Assembly (NCBI RefSeq): GCF_005222695.1
Contig: NZ_STGG01000012.1
Location: 186,001 to 250,000 of the forward strand
Reading direction: 5' to 3'
From: Massilia sp. HP4
GTDB taxonomy: Bacteria; Pseudomonadota; Gammaproteobacteria; Burkholderiales; Burkholderiaceae_D
Length of the DNA: 64,000 nucleotides
The notes below the pieces were generated by a model. The model was not told the origin of the DNA and did no database searches. It saw only the letters and a list, made by a program, of their open reading frames with translations. Shown in pieces: positions 1-7,937 of the stretch. Position 1 is the first letter of the stretch. Each line of letters opens with the position of its first letter. The position numbers and the translations under genes are program-made.

Positions 1-4
1 TTCT

Positions 5-28
5 GGGCGGGATCTTTGTATCCTGCCC
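5..28 (+). other. Hairpin upstream of sspB
   Basis: A 9-bp inverted repeat (positions 5-13 with 20-28, one G-T wobble, 6-nt loop) is followed by a weak T-rich stretch. It could be a poor terminator or an intercistronic hairpin after a gene to the left of the window. Nothing else is recognisable before sspB, and no clear promoter was seen. Confidence 0.3.
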
Positions 29-124
29 TGTTTGCTTTACCGTTTTACCACGCCGGTCGTTGGACGCCTTCAAGGCGAATCCGGTAGACTGGCGTGACAG
101 CCTGTATTCCTGGACAACACCACC

Positions 125-628
125 ATGGCAGAAATCTCCACCAAACCCTACCTGCTGCGCGCCATCTATGAATGGTGCACGGACAGCGGCTTCACGCCCT
201 ATATCGCCGTCAAGGTCGATGGGGGAACCACGGTGCCGATGGAGTATGTGCGCAAGGGCGAGATCATCCTGAACATCAGCTACGGCGCGACATCGGGGCT
301 GAAGATGGACAACGACGCAATCCACTTCCGCGCGCGCTTCAATGGCGTGTCGCGAGAGATCTATATCCCTGTGCACAATGTGTTGGCGATTTATGCCAAT
401 GAGAATGGACAGGGGATGGCGTTCGAGGTGGGGGCGGCGCCGGATGCGGATGCGCAGGCATCGTCCGACACGTCTGTCGAAAGTGCGCCGGCTGCGCCGG
501 CGTTGTCGGCTGTGCCGTCGAAGGGTGTGGATTCGCCAGTGGTGGCTGATGCGCCGCCGGGCTCGCCTGGCGGGGATGATGAGCCGCCCAAGAAGGGTGG
601 ACGTCCGACCTTGACCCGGATCAAATAG
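125..628 (+). CDS. sspB: ClpXP protease specificity-enhancing factor SspB
   Basis: SspB delivers ssrA-tagged, stalled-ribosome products to the ClpXP protease in the cytoplasm. The 167-residue protein begins with the family's N-terminal signature (KPYLLRAIYEWC, residues 6-17). The compact SspB fold runs to about residue 100, including a run of the form EIYIPVHNVLAIYA. After that comes a long acidic, Ala/Pro-rich linker, and the last residues (GGRPTLTRIK) match the short ClpX-docking tail known in the family. The ribosome-binding site before the ATG is weak. In related bacteria sspB follows sspA, which would lie to the left. The -35 of the next tRNA promoter overlaps the 3' end of this gene. 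Confidence 0.95.
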   Translation: MAEISTKPYLLRAIYEWCTDSGFTPYIAVKVDGGTTVPMEYVRKGEIILNISYGATSGLKMDNDAIHFRARFNGVSREIYIPVHNVLAIYANENGQGMAFEVGAAPDADAQASSDTSVESAPAAPALSAVPSKGVDSPVVADAPPGSPGGDDEPPKKGGRPTLTRIK

Positions 629-636
629 CGTATAAT
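611..636 (+). promoter_or_regulatory. Promoter of tRNA-Thr
   Basis: A perfect TATAAT -10 lies at 631-636, 17 bases before the mature tRNA start. The best -35 is TTGACC at 611-616, inside the end of sspB, with a short 14-bp spacer. The position suits a tRNA promoter, though the -35 assignment is uncertain. Confidence 0.6.
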
Positions 637-653
637 CGTTGTCTTAAGGTCAC

Positions 654-729
654 GCCGACTTAGCTCATCAGGTAGAGCAGTTGATTTGTAATCATCAGGT
701 GGCGGGTTCGAGTCCTGCAGTCGGCACCA
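654..729 (+). tRNA. tRNA-Thr (anticodon UGU)
   Basis: The 76-nt sequence folds as a full cloverleaf. The acceptor stem is GCCGACT/AGTCGGC, the D stem is GCTC/GAGC, and the anticodon loop TTTGTAA gives anticodon TGT (reads ACA and related Thr codons). The T arm is GCGGG-TTCGAGT-CCTGC, and the 3' CCA is encoded. The anticodon stem has one U-U mismatch at its second pair. A promoter and a terminator flank it, so it is probably transcribed alone. Confidence 0.96.
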
Positions 730-745
730 GTAACACCAGCACTTG

Positions 746-775
746 GCCCAGCCTCAATGGCTGGGCTTTTTGCTT
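746..775 (+). terminator. Rho-independent terminator after tRNA-Thr
   Basis: A perfect 8-bp stem (GCCCAGCC/GGCTGGGC, 5-nt loop) is followed directly by a run of five T. It sits 17 bases after the tRNA CCA end and separates it from the convergent HipA-type gene. Confidence 0.85.
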
Positions 776-823
776 TCCAGCGGCTGTGTCGATACCTGAA
801 GCGCCAGGAATCGCGCGTATTTC

Positions 824-2176
824 TCAGCCAATCGCGGGCCCCAAGGCTTGCAAGGTCGCCAGGTGCGGCCACGCTACGGTTTCCTTGAAGTCGCGCGAAA
901 TCCGCTGATCGTCCAGCACCGCCTTCCAGAACTGGCTGGCCATGTCGTGGCAGAGCGCCAGGTGTCGCAGCGCGAGCCTGCTCAAGTCGGGCTTCCACTC
1001 CCGCGCCACGATTTCGCCGTGGGTATTTGGACGGTACAGCATGGGCAGCATATCGTAGGCATCCAGCAAGCGATGTCTTCGTTCCAACGTCCAGGCGACG
1101 GCAATATTACCGTGGTGCTTATCCGTGTTGCCGATCAGCGCTCCGTAGAGGTCGAGTTTTTCGACCGTCTCGATGTCCTGCGGTGGAAGTTCCTTGAGGC
1201 GCCCGAGCTCATGAGCAACTGCAGTCCAGCTCCTGTCCATCATTCCCAAATCGCCATCAAGCGCAGCAAAGGTCGCCATCGGTCGACGCCCTTTCAAGCC
1301 GGCCCTGTCGAAGCGCACGACCTCCAGGAATACCCGGCCGCCCCCTTCGAGAATCGATGTCCTGGCCGCGGCGATGCCATGCCGGCCGAGGACCTCCAGC
1401 GCCAGGTTCTCGCAGACCAGCAAGTCGCCCCAGCGGCGTCCGTTGCGGCTATCGACCTTCGGTGAAAACTTGACGATGACATGTTCGATCGTTTGGTGCC
1501 CATCCATGCGGTCGACCAGAGCGGTAAACTTGGGCTGCTCGCCGCCGGCCGACGAGCCGGGTGCGTCCCCTTGCATCGCATGTTCAGCCATGCGTGAATA
1601 GCGCTGGGCTCGCTCCGACTCCAGCACCGTATCCTCTTCGGTGCTCGTCGATTGGACATGGCGCGCGAAGGATTCATTTCCAAGGATAAGGTTCCCGGCC
1701 GCATGCTCGCTGCGGTGCGACAGGTAGATCAACACTTGCTCGGCCGTCCACCGCAGGATATCCGCCGGCAGGCCCAACTCCGGATGCTTGCCTGGCTCCA
1801 TGCGTCCTAGAAAACCTTGAGGGCGAAGATCATGCAAGAAATACGGCATCCCTTCATACAGAAGGTAAGTCGTCCCCTCCATCGGAGTCAGGGCATAAAA
1901 GCCGCCCTCGAGAAGATGCAACTGTCCCAATTGCTCGACTTTCCCATTCTCCAGAACGCGAAATAGTGGGACAGGCGCATCAACGCCTGGAATATGACGC
2001 CGTAGAGCGTATTGCCGGTTCTTGCCGGCACCCAGCACGACGCCATCCCTGACTGTCGACCACAGGCGTGAAAAAGTCGGCTGGCTGATGCCCAGCGCGG
2101 CAAGGATGGCCGATGTCGCTTCTGGCTTGCGCTTCAATAGCTCCTGAAGCTTCTCCATGTTTTGATTCTTCGACAT
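824..2176 (-). CDS. yjjJ: HipA-family kinase of the YjjJ/HipH type
   Basis: This 450-residue protein matches the layout of E. coli YjjJ (HipH), a HipA-like Ser/Thr kinase with its own N-terminal winged helix-turn-helix. Residues 1-60 form the DNA-binding part (helix around LAALGISQPTFSRLW). The kinase domain follows, with a glycine-rich loop (SAGGEQPKF), the catalytic motif NTDKHHGN and a metal-site motif close to AYDMLPM. Classic HipA toxins phosphorylate glutamyl-tRNA synthetase and are held by a separate HipB antitoxin. No hipB lies on either side, so the fused helix-turn-helix may replace it. Targets are unknown for this copy. Tandem repeats just upstream may be its own operator. Confidence 0.85.
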   Translation of the reverse strand: MSKNQNMEKLQELLKRKPEATSAILAALGISQPTFSRLWSTVRDGVVLGAGKNRQYALRRHIPGVDAPVPLFRVLENGKVEQLGQLHLLEGGFYALTPMEGTTYLLYEGMPYFLHDLRPQGFLGRMEPGKHPELGLPADILRWTAEQVLIYLSHRSEHAAGNLILGNESFARHVQSTSTEEDTVLESERAQRYSRMAEHAMQGDAPGSSAGGEQPKFTALVDRMDGHQTIEHVIVKFSPKVDSRNGRRWGDLLVCENLALEVLGRHGIAAARTSILEGGGRVFLEVVRFDRAGLKGRRPMATFAALDGDLGMMDRSWTAVAHELGRLKELPPQDIETVEKLDLYGALIGNTDKHHGNIAVAWTLERRHRLLDAYDMLPMLYRPNTHGEIVAREWKPDLSRLALRHLALCHDMASQFWKAVLDDQRISRDFKETVAWPHLATLQALGPAIG

Positions 2177-2192
2177 CTCTCAGAGCAGTTTT

Positions 2193-2274
2193 ATGAATAG
2201 AAAAAAGGCGCGTCTCCTCATAGGAAGAAGTGCTAGTAATGAATACTATCATGAATAGAATAATGAATAGAATC
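2193..2274. repeat. Tandem 12-bp ATGAATA repeats upstream of the HipA-type kinase
   Basis: Three 12-bp units start at 2239, 2251 and 2263 and share ATGAATA. The last two share ATGAATAGAAT. A further ATGAATAGAA copy is at 2193-2202, between the array and the yjjJ start. The array fills the gap between the antiporter end and the kinase gene, where the kinase promoter should be. The simplest reading is an operator array, perhaps for the kinase's own winged helix. No experiment supports this. Confidence 0.6.
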
Positions 2275-2297
2275 TGGAGAGGGCTACCTGGCTCTAC

Positions 2298-3509
2298 TCA
2301 GGATGAACTCGATACGAGTCGCGGCGTCCTCCGCAGTTTCGGATACACGACCGGAATCGTCATCATGGTGCTGCCGATCGCCATCAGCAGCAATGCCGTG
2401 AAGGTCTCGCTGGTGATGACGCCCTTGTCGAGCAGGATATTGGCAAAAATGATCATGATCAGCGCCTTGGTCTGCAACAGCCAGCCGATGATCGATGCTT
2501 CTTCACGGCTCCAGCCGAGAATGCGGCCAGCAATCCGCACGCCCACCAGCTTGCCCGACACCGACGCTGCGAGCAATACCGCCGCCGCAATGAAGACGGC
2601 AGTACCACCCACATCCCAATTCGTCCGCAAGCCCGTGCTCAAGAAATAGACAGGCATCATCACCAGCAGCACATTGTGGCGCAAGAAATCGAGCTTCTTC
2701 TGATCGAACCAGTCCGCATCCATCACCGCGCCGGCCAGGAACGCCCCCACCATATAGTGCAAGCCAGCCCAATCGGCCGCAAAGCCGCAGATGATCAGCC
2801 ACACCAGCATCCCGAACCACCGATCCCGCTCAGGAATACTGACCATCAAGCGCCGGAACAGCCTGGTCGCCACGATAAACACCAGGAAGAACCCCAGCTG
2901 TCGCCCCACCCGCTCCCAGTCGAGCAGGATCAGCGCCAGCACGCCCCAGATCGCGATATCGTCCAGGCTGGCGTAGCGCAGGATGCGCTGCCCCAGGGGC
3001 TGGCGCAGGATATCCAGCTTTTCCATCAGCAGGATCAGGATCGGCAGCGCCGTCACCGCGCACGCCATGCCGACGCCCAGCACGAACTGCCAGCTTTGCG
3101 CCTCGGGGCCGATCCAGCCGGCGTACCCAAGCATGCCCGCGGCCGCAATGCTGCCGAACACCAGCGGCACCCCGAGCGCCAGCCCGGCTGTGATGGAACT
3201 TTCGCGCCGATGTTCCCACGCTTTTTTCAGATCGAGCTCGATCCCCGCCAGCATCACGAAGATCATCACCGCCCACCAGGCGATCCCGTTCAGCGACTGG
3301 ATGACCTGGGGATTGAAGACAAAGCTGTAATACTCGGGATACGCCTTGCCCAGCACGCCAGGCCCCAACAGCACGCCGGTAATAATCTGTACGATCACCA
3401 GCGGCGCCCAGTAGTCGGTATTGCCGAGCCGCCAGATCAGGTAGGGCACGGCGAAGATCAGCAGCATCGCGATCAGGTAAATCTCGGTGGTGGCCATTGC
3501 ACTGTGCAT
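2298..3509 (-). CDS. Cation:proton antiporter, Kef/CPA2 type
   Basis: This 403-residue, highly hydrophobic inner-membrane protein has about 11-12 predicted membrane segments from residue 8 to 390. It fits the Na+/H+ or K+/H+ exchanger fold. Recognisable pieces are GVLLGPGVLG near residue 50, typical of Kef/CPA2 antiporters, and MLAGIELDLKKAW near residue 90. There is no C-terminal TrkA-N nucleotide-binding domain, so it is a transporter-only form. The start at 3509 has a GAGAGA ribosome-binding site; an in-frame ATG four codons later is possible. Substrate ion cannot be told from sequence. It is transcribed away from the sugar operon and stands alone. Confidence 0.8.
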   Translation of the reverse strand: MHSAMATTEIYLIAMLLIFAVPYLIWRLGNTDYWAPLVIVQIITGVLLGPGVLGKAYPEYYSFVFNPQVIQSLNGIAWWAVMIFVMLAGIELDLKKAWEHRRESSITAGLALGVPLVFGSIAAAGMLGYAGWIGPEAQSWQFVLGVGMACAVTALPILILLMEKLDILRQPLGQRILRYASLDDIAIWGVLALILLDWERVGRQLGFFLVFIVATRLFRRLMVSIPERDRWFGMLVWLIICGFAADWAGLHYMVGAFLAGAVMDADWFDQKKLDFLRHNVLLVMMPVYFLSTGLRTNWDVGGTAVFIAAAVLLAASVSGKLVGVRIAGRILGWSREEASIIGWLLQTKALIMIIFANILLDKGVITSETFTALLLMAIGSTMMTIPVVYPKLRRTPRLVSSSS

Positions 3510-3672
3510 GGTCGGTCTCTCGAATAATTATTATGATGACAAGGTCGCTGCACGACGGCATAGCGATACCCCCTAGCTCCCGGGAGTATCCCCGTAAATA
3601 TGAGCATAAGGCAACGCCAAACCTGAAACATTCCTGAAGATTCATGCCAAAATGACATATTGCAAGTTTAAT

Positions 3673-3729
3673 TTGACCCTGAATTAACGCAATGCTATAG
3701 TCGGATCAAAGCCGATGGTAACGTTTCCA
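3673..3729 (+). promoter_or_regulatory. Sigma-70 promoter with LacI-type operator for the sugar ABC operon
   Basis: TTGACC (3673-3678) and TATAGT (3696-3701) are exactly 17 bp apart. The 14-bp near-palindrome TGGTAACGTTTCCA follows at 3716-3729, starting 15 bp after the -10, so a bound repressor would cover the start site and early transcribed region. The central CG and TGG/CCA arms are typical of LacI-family operators. The identical 14-mer is used at 20781-20794, and a perfect version is at 20571-20584. The likely binder is the LacI-family protein encoded at 7938-8999. Confidence 0.85.
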
Positions 3730-3765
3730 ACTTACCAAAACAATAACGGCACCAACGGAGACAAG

Positions 3766-5016
3766 ATGGTCCTACCCCGCAAACTGGCTGCAGCCTGCGC
3801 ATGGCTGTGCGCCGCTGCTTTCGCGCCAGGCGCCGCGCCGGCCCATGCCGCCGCGCCGAAGGCGGAAGTCATCCATTGGTGGACCTCCGGCGGCGAATCG
3901 AGCGCCGTCAAGCAGGTCGCCCAGGCCTACCGCGATGCCGGCGGCGTGTGGATCGACAGCGCCATCGCCGGCGGCGACCAGTCGCGCGCCGTCACCATCA
4001 ACCGCATCATCGGCGGCAATCCGCCGACCGCCGCCCAGTTCAACACCTCCAAGCAGTTCACCGACGTCATCGAGCAGGACATGCTCAACAACGTCGACCT
4101 GGTCGCCAAGGCCCAGGACTGGGACCGCATCCTGCCCGAGCCGCTGATCGACGTGATCAAGCACGACGGCCACTATTACGCGGTGCCGCTCAACATCCAT
4201 ATGCAGACCTGGATCTGGTACTCGAAGGCCGCCTTCCAGAAGGCCGGCATCGACAAGGAGCCGGCCAGCATCGACGAACTGTTCGCCGCCCTCGACAAAT
4301 TGAAAGCCGCCGGCCTGGTGCCGCTGGCCCACGGCGGCCAATCGTGGCAGGAAAACATCCTGTTCTCGGCCCTGCTGGCCAATATCGGCGGGCGCGAGCT
4401 GTATCTGAAAGTGATCCGCGACCGTGACCAGGCCACGATCCTGTCGCCGCAATTTCGCAATGTGCTGCTCACCTTCAAGCGCATGAAGTCCTATGTCGAT
4501 GCGGGCTCGCCGGGCCGCAACTGGAACGACGCCACCGCGATGCTCATCGCTGGCCGCGCCGGCTTCCAGGTGATGGGCGACTGGGCCAAGGGCGAATTCA
4601 CCAACGCCGGCCAGCTTCCCGGCCAGCACTACGGCTGCATCCCGGGCCTCAAGTCAGACACCCCCTACCTGATGCAGGGCGACGTCTTCGTGTTCCCGCG
4701 CACCGACAAGGCCGATGCCGTCAAGGCCCAGCAACTGCTGGCCAAGGTCGTGTCGCAGGCCGACCTGCAGGTTACGTTCAGCAAGCTGAAAGGCTCGATT
4801 CCCGTGCGCCAGGATGCCGATGCGGCCCAGCTCGACCTGTGCGCGCAAAAAGGCATCGAGATCATCAAGGACCGCACGCGCCAGGCCGGCGTCACCGAGG
4901 TCTACCTGACGCCCGACCAGAACGGGGCCATGCAGGACATCCTGACCGCCTACTGGAACATGGACATCAAGGTGGACAAGGTCCAGCGCAGCATCGCCAA
5001 CGCCCTCAAGTACTGA
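3766..5016 (+). CDS. Sugar ABC transporter substrate-binding protein (CUT1, GtsA-like)
   Basis: This is the periplasmic binding protein of a carbohydrate importer, 416 residues long. The ATG at 3766 is chosen because GGAG lies 6 bases upstream and a good signal peptide follows (MVLPRKLAAACAWLC, cleavage near AHA-AAP). An upstream in-frame ATG at 3715 would place the operator inside the gene. The mature protein starts EVIHWWTSGGE. Segments such as AGGDQSRAV, NPPTAAQFN, LAHGGQSWQE and AGSPGRNWNDATAMLI resemble the glucose/mannose-binding GtsA group of pseudomonads. The exact ligand (glucose, cellobiose or laminaribiose) is not decided by sequence. Context favours a beta-glucan product. Confidence 0.88.
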   Translation: MVLPRKLAAACAWLCAAAFAPGAAPAHAAAPKAEVIHWWTSGGESSAVKQVAQAYRDAGGVWIDSAIAGGDQSRAVTINRIIGGNPPTAAQFNTSKQFTDVIEQDMLNNVDLVAKAQDWDRILPEPLIDVIKHDGHYYAVPLNIHMQTWIWYSKAAFQKAGIDKEPASIDELFAALDKLKAAGLVPLAHGGQSWQENILFSALLANIGGRELYLKVIRDRDQATILSPQFRNVLLTFKRMKSYVDAGSPGRNWNDATAMLIAGRAGFQVMGDWAKGEFTNAGQLPGQHYGCIPGLKSDTPYLMQGDVFVFPRTDKADAVKAQQLLAKVVSQADLQVTFSKLKGSIPVRQDADAAQLDLCAQKGIEIIKDRTRQAGVTEVYLTPDQNGAMQDILTAYWNMDIKVDKVQRSIANALKY

Positions 5017-5020
5017 CGCC

Positions 5021-5914
5021 ATGCTCGCCCAACGCCTCTACGTCCGCCTCACGCCCCACTTTGCCCTCCTGCCCATGGCGCTGGTGGTGCTGGGCGCCTA
5101 TATCGGCGGCGCGCTGTGGACCCTGCGCACCTCGTTCACCGCCTCGCGCACCTTCCCGTCCGATAACTTCATCGGCGCCGCGCAGTATGTGCGCCTGTTC
5201 GACAACGAGCGCTGGCTGCTGTCGCTGCACAACCTCGCCATCTACGGCGTCGCCTTCATCGTCGCTTGCATGGTGATCGGCTTCCTGCTGGCCGTCTTCA
5301 TCGACCAGAACGTCAAGGGCGAAGGCCTGCTGCGCACCGTGTTCCTGTACCCGTACGCGATGTCCTTCATCGCCACCGGCCTGGTATGGCAATGGCTGCT
5401 GGCGCCCGGCAGCGGCATCGAAGGCGCCGTGCGCCAGATGGGTTTCGAGAATTTTTCGTTCGACTGGATCGTGCACCAGGACCTGGTGATCTATACCGTC
5501 GTCATCGCCACCGTGTGGCAGGCCTCGGGCCTGGTGATGGCGCTGATGCTGGCCGGCCTGCGCGGCATCGATCCCGAAATCTATAAAGCCGCGCGCCTGG
5601 ACGGCATTCCGGCCTGGCGGGTTTATTTGCAGATCGTGCTGCCGATGCTCGGTCCCTCGGTCGCCACCGTGTTCCTGCTGCTGTCCACCGCGGTCGTGAA
5701 ACTGTTCGACGCCGTGGTCGCGATGACCCAGGGCGGCCCCGGCATCGCCAGCGAAGTGCCGGCCAAGTTCATCATGGACCACCTGTTCCTGCGCTCGAAC
5801 ATCGGCCTGGCCTCGGCCGGCGCGGTGACCTTGCTGGTGCCGGTGCTGGCCCTGCTCGCGCCGTATGCCTATGCGCGCAGCCGCCGCGCGCGCCTCGCCG
5901 GAGGCAAAGGATGA
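5021..5914 (+). CDS. Sugar ABC transporter permease (MalF-type)
   Basis: This 297-residue inner-membrane permease has about six membrane segments. The cytoplasmic EAA loop that docks the ATPase is visible around residue 190 (EIYKAARLDGIPAWRVYLQI). It starts 4 bp after the binding-protein stop and overlaps the next permease by 4 bp (ATGA), so the importer genes are translationally linked. It pairs with the following MalG-type permease to form the channel. Confidence 0.9.
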   Translation: MLAQRLYVRLTPHFALLPMALVVLGAYIGGALWTLRTSFTASRTFPSDNFIGAAQYVRLFDNERWLLSLHNLAIYGVAFIVACMVIGFLLAVFIDQNVKGEGLLRTVFLYPYAMSFIATGLVWQWLLAPGSGIEGAVRQMGFENFSFDWIVHQDLVIYTVVIATVWQASGLVMALMLAGLRGIDPEIYKAARLDGIPAWRVYLQIVLPMLGPSVATVFLLLSTAVVKLFDAVVAMTQGGPGIASEVPAKFIMDHLFLRSNIGLASAGAVTLLVPVLALLAPYAYARSRRARLAGGKG

Positions 5915-6804
5915 ACCAGATGCGCGCCGTCGCCCCTCCCATGCCGATCGCAAACGCCCCCGCCGCCACCCGCCGCAAGCGCCTGTTCACGCCGGCGCGC
6001 ATCGGCGTGTATGCCTTCCTGTTCAGCGCAGCCCTGTTCTTCCTGCTGCCGCTGTACGTCATGATCGTCACCTCGTTCAAGCCGATGGATGAAATCCGCA
6101 TGGGCAATGTGTTCGCCCTGCCCGCCGCCGCCACGCTCGAGCCGTGGCGCACGGCCTGGGGCGAGGTCAGCCATGGCTTCTGGAATTCGGTGGCGATCGC
6201 CGTGCCCAGCACCGTGATCCCGATCCTGCTCGGCGCCGTCAACGGCTACGCCCTGTCGTTCTGGCGTCCGCGCGGCGCCAACCTGCTGTTCGGCGTGCTG
6301 CTGGCCGGCGCCTTCATCCCGGTGCAGGTAATGATCTATCCGCTGGTGTGGATGATGGCGCACGCCGGCGTGTTCGGTTCGCTGCCGGCCATCGTGGTGG
6401 TGCACGTCATCTTCGGCATGCCGCTCATGACCCTCCTGTTCCGCAATTACTATGCCTCGGTGCCGCACGAGCTGTTCCAGGCCGCGCGCATCGACGGCGG
6501 CGGCTTCTGGCGCATCTTCTTGCAAGTGATGCTGCCGATGTCGCTGCCGATCATCGTGGTGGCCGCGATCATGCAGGTCACCGGCGTCTGGAACGACTAC
6601 ATCCTGGGCCTGGTGTTTGCCGGTCGCGAGAACCTTCCGATGACGGTCCAGCTGAACAACGTGATCAACACCACCACCGGCACCCGCCTGTACAACGTCA
6701 ATATGGCCGCGACCATCCTGACGGCCGCGGTGCCGCTGGCGATCTACTTCATCTCCGGACGCTGGTTCGTGCGCGGCATCGCCGCCGGCGCCGTGAAAGG
6801 ATAA
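5911..6804 (+). CDS. Sugar ABC transporter permease (MalG-type)
   Basis: This second channel subunit has 297 residues. After a basic N-terminus (RRKRLF) come six membrane segments, and the EAA loop is near residue 190 (ELFQAARIDGGGFWRIF). The phrase IVTSFKPMDEIRMGN after the first membrane segment is typical of MalG-like carbohydrate permeases. It overlaps the upstream permease (ATGA) and is followed after 7 bp by the ATPase gene. Confidence 0.9.
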   Translation: MNQMRAVAPPMPIANAPAATRRKRLFTPARIGVYAFLFSAALFFLLPLYVMIVTSFKPMDEIRMGNVFALPAAATLEPWRTAWGEVSHGFWNSVAIAVPSTVIPILLGAVNGYALSFWRPRGANLLFGVLLAGAFIPVQVMIYPLVWMMAHAGVFGSLPAIVVVHVIFGMPLMTLLFRNYYASVPHELFQAARIDGGGFWRIFLQVMLPMSLPIIVVAAIMQVTGVWNDYILGLVFAGRENLPMTVQLNNVINTTTGTRLYNVNMAATILTAAVPLAIYFISGRWFVRGIAAGAVKG

Positions 6805-6811
6805 GCCGTCC

Positions 6812-7858
6812 ATGTCCAACGTCCACCTGCGCAAACTGTGCATCACCCGCGGCAGCAACGAAATCATCCGCGATCTCGATTTGCAGATCGAGCCGGGCGA
6901 ATTCCTGGTGCTGCTCGGCCCTTCGGGCTGCGGCAAGTCGACCCTGTTGCACAGCATCGCCGGCCTGATCGACCTGTCCGGCGGCGCGATCGAGATCGGC
7001 GGCCGTGACATGAGCCATGCCGACCCGAGCGAGCGCGGAATCGGCATGGTGTTCCAGTCGTATGCGCTGTATCCGACCATGACGGTCGAGAAGAACATGT
7101 CGTTCGGCCTCAAAATTGCCGGCACGCCGAAGGCGGAAGTAGCACGCCGCGTGCGCAAGACGGCCGAGATGCTGCAGCTCGACGCCCTGCTCGAGCGCAA
7201 GCCGTCCCAGCTCTCGGGCGGCCAGCGCCAGCGGGTCGCCATCGGCCGCGCGCTGGTGCGCGAAGCCGGCGTCTACCTGTTCGACGAGCCGCTGTCGAAC
7301 CTCGACGCCAAGCTGCGCGCCGAACTGCGCCGCGAACTGAAGATGCTGCACCAGACGCTCGGATCGACCATGGTCTATGTCACCCACGACCAGGCCGAGG
7401 CGATGACGCTCGCGACCCGCATCGTGGTGATGCAGGCGGGGCGCATCCAGCAGATCGGCACCCCGGCCGAGGTCTACGACCTGCCTGCCAACCGCTTCGT
7501 GGCCGGCTTCCTCGGCTCGCCCTCGATGAATTTTGTCGAGGGCAGCATCGATGCGCAGGGATGCTTTTCTGCCGGCGCGATCACGCTGTCCCTCGCGGGC
7601 GGCAAGGCTGCCGCCGCGGTGACCCTGGCCGCGCGCCCGGAACACATCCACGTCGATGACAATGGCCCCTTGCACGCGACGGTGACCCTGGTAGAACCGA
7701 TGGGGAATCACCAGGTGGTGTGGCTCGACTGCAGCGGCCAGGCGCTATCTTGCATCGTGCACGACGCGCGGCCGCTGGCGTCCGGCCAGGCGGTGCGCTT
7801 CGCGATCGACGCCGCCCGTGTTTCGCTGTTCGACCCTAAAAACGGGCAGCGGCTGTGA
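6812..7858 (+). CDS. Sugar ABC transporter ATPase (MalK/UgpC/MsmK type)
   Basis: This 348-residue ATPase energises the importer. All nucleotide-binding elements are present: Walker A GPSGCGKST (about residue 37), Q-loop in VFQSYALYP, signature LSGGQRQRVAIGRAL (about 134), Walker B VYLFDEPLSNLDAKL and H-loop VTHDQAEAM. After residue 240 a C-terminal OB-fold (TOBE) regulatory domain follows (LAARPEHIHV), as in MalK. The downstream LacI gene starts 80 bp later and may be read from the same transcript. Confidence 0.92.
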   Translation: MSNVHLRKLCITRGSNEIIRDLDLQIEPGEFLVLLGPSGCGKSTLLHSIAGLIDLSGGAIEIGGRDMSHADPSERGIGMVFQSYALYPTMTVEKNMSFGLKIAGTPKAEVARRVRKTAEMLQLDALLERKPSQLSGGQRQRVAIGRALVREAGVYLFDEPLSNLDAKLRAELRRELKMLHQTLGSTMVYVTHDQAEAMTLATRIVVMQAGRIQQIGTPAEVYDLPANRFVAGFLGSPSMNFVEGSIDAQGCFSAGAITLSLAGGKAAAAVTLAARPEHIHVDDNGPLHATVTLVEPMGNHQVVWLDCSGQALSCIVHDARPLASGQAVRFAIDAARVSLFDPKNGQRL

Positions 7859-7937
7859 GCAAGAGGTGCCATCGGCACGCGGATGCAGTATGCTTGGCGG
7901 TTGGTTTGATTAACGACTTTATCGGATAGGGACTGCG

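Noticed and set aside
3715-3765. A longer start for the sugar-binding protein at 3715
   Set aside because: It would put the operator inside the coding sequence and add 17 residues before a good signal peptide; the ATG at 3766 has its own GGAG.
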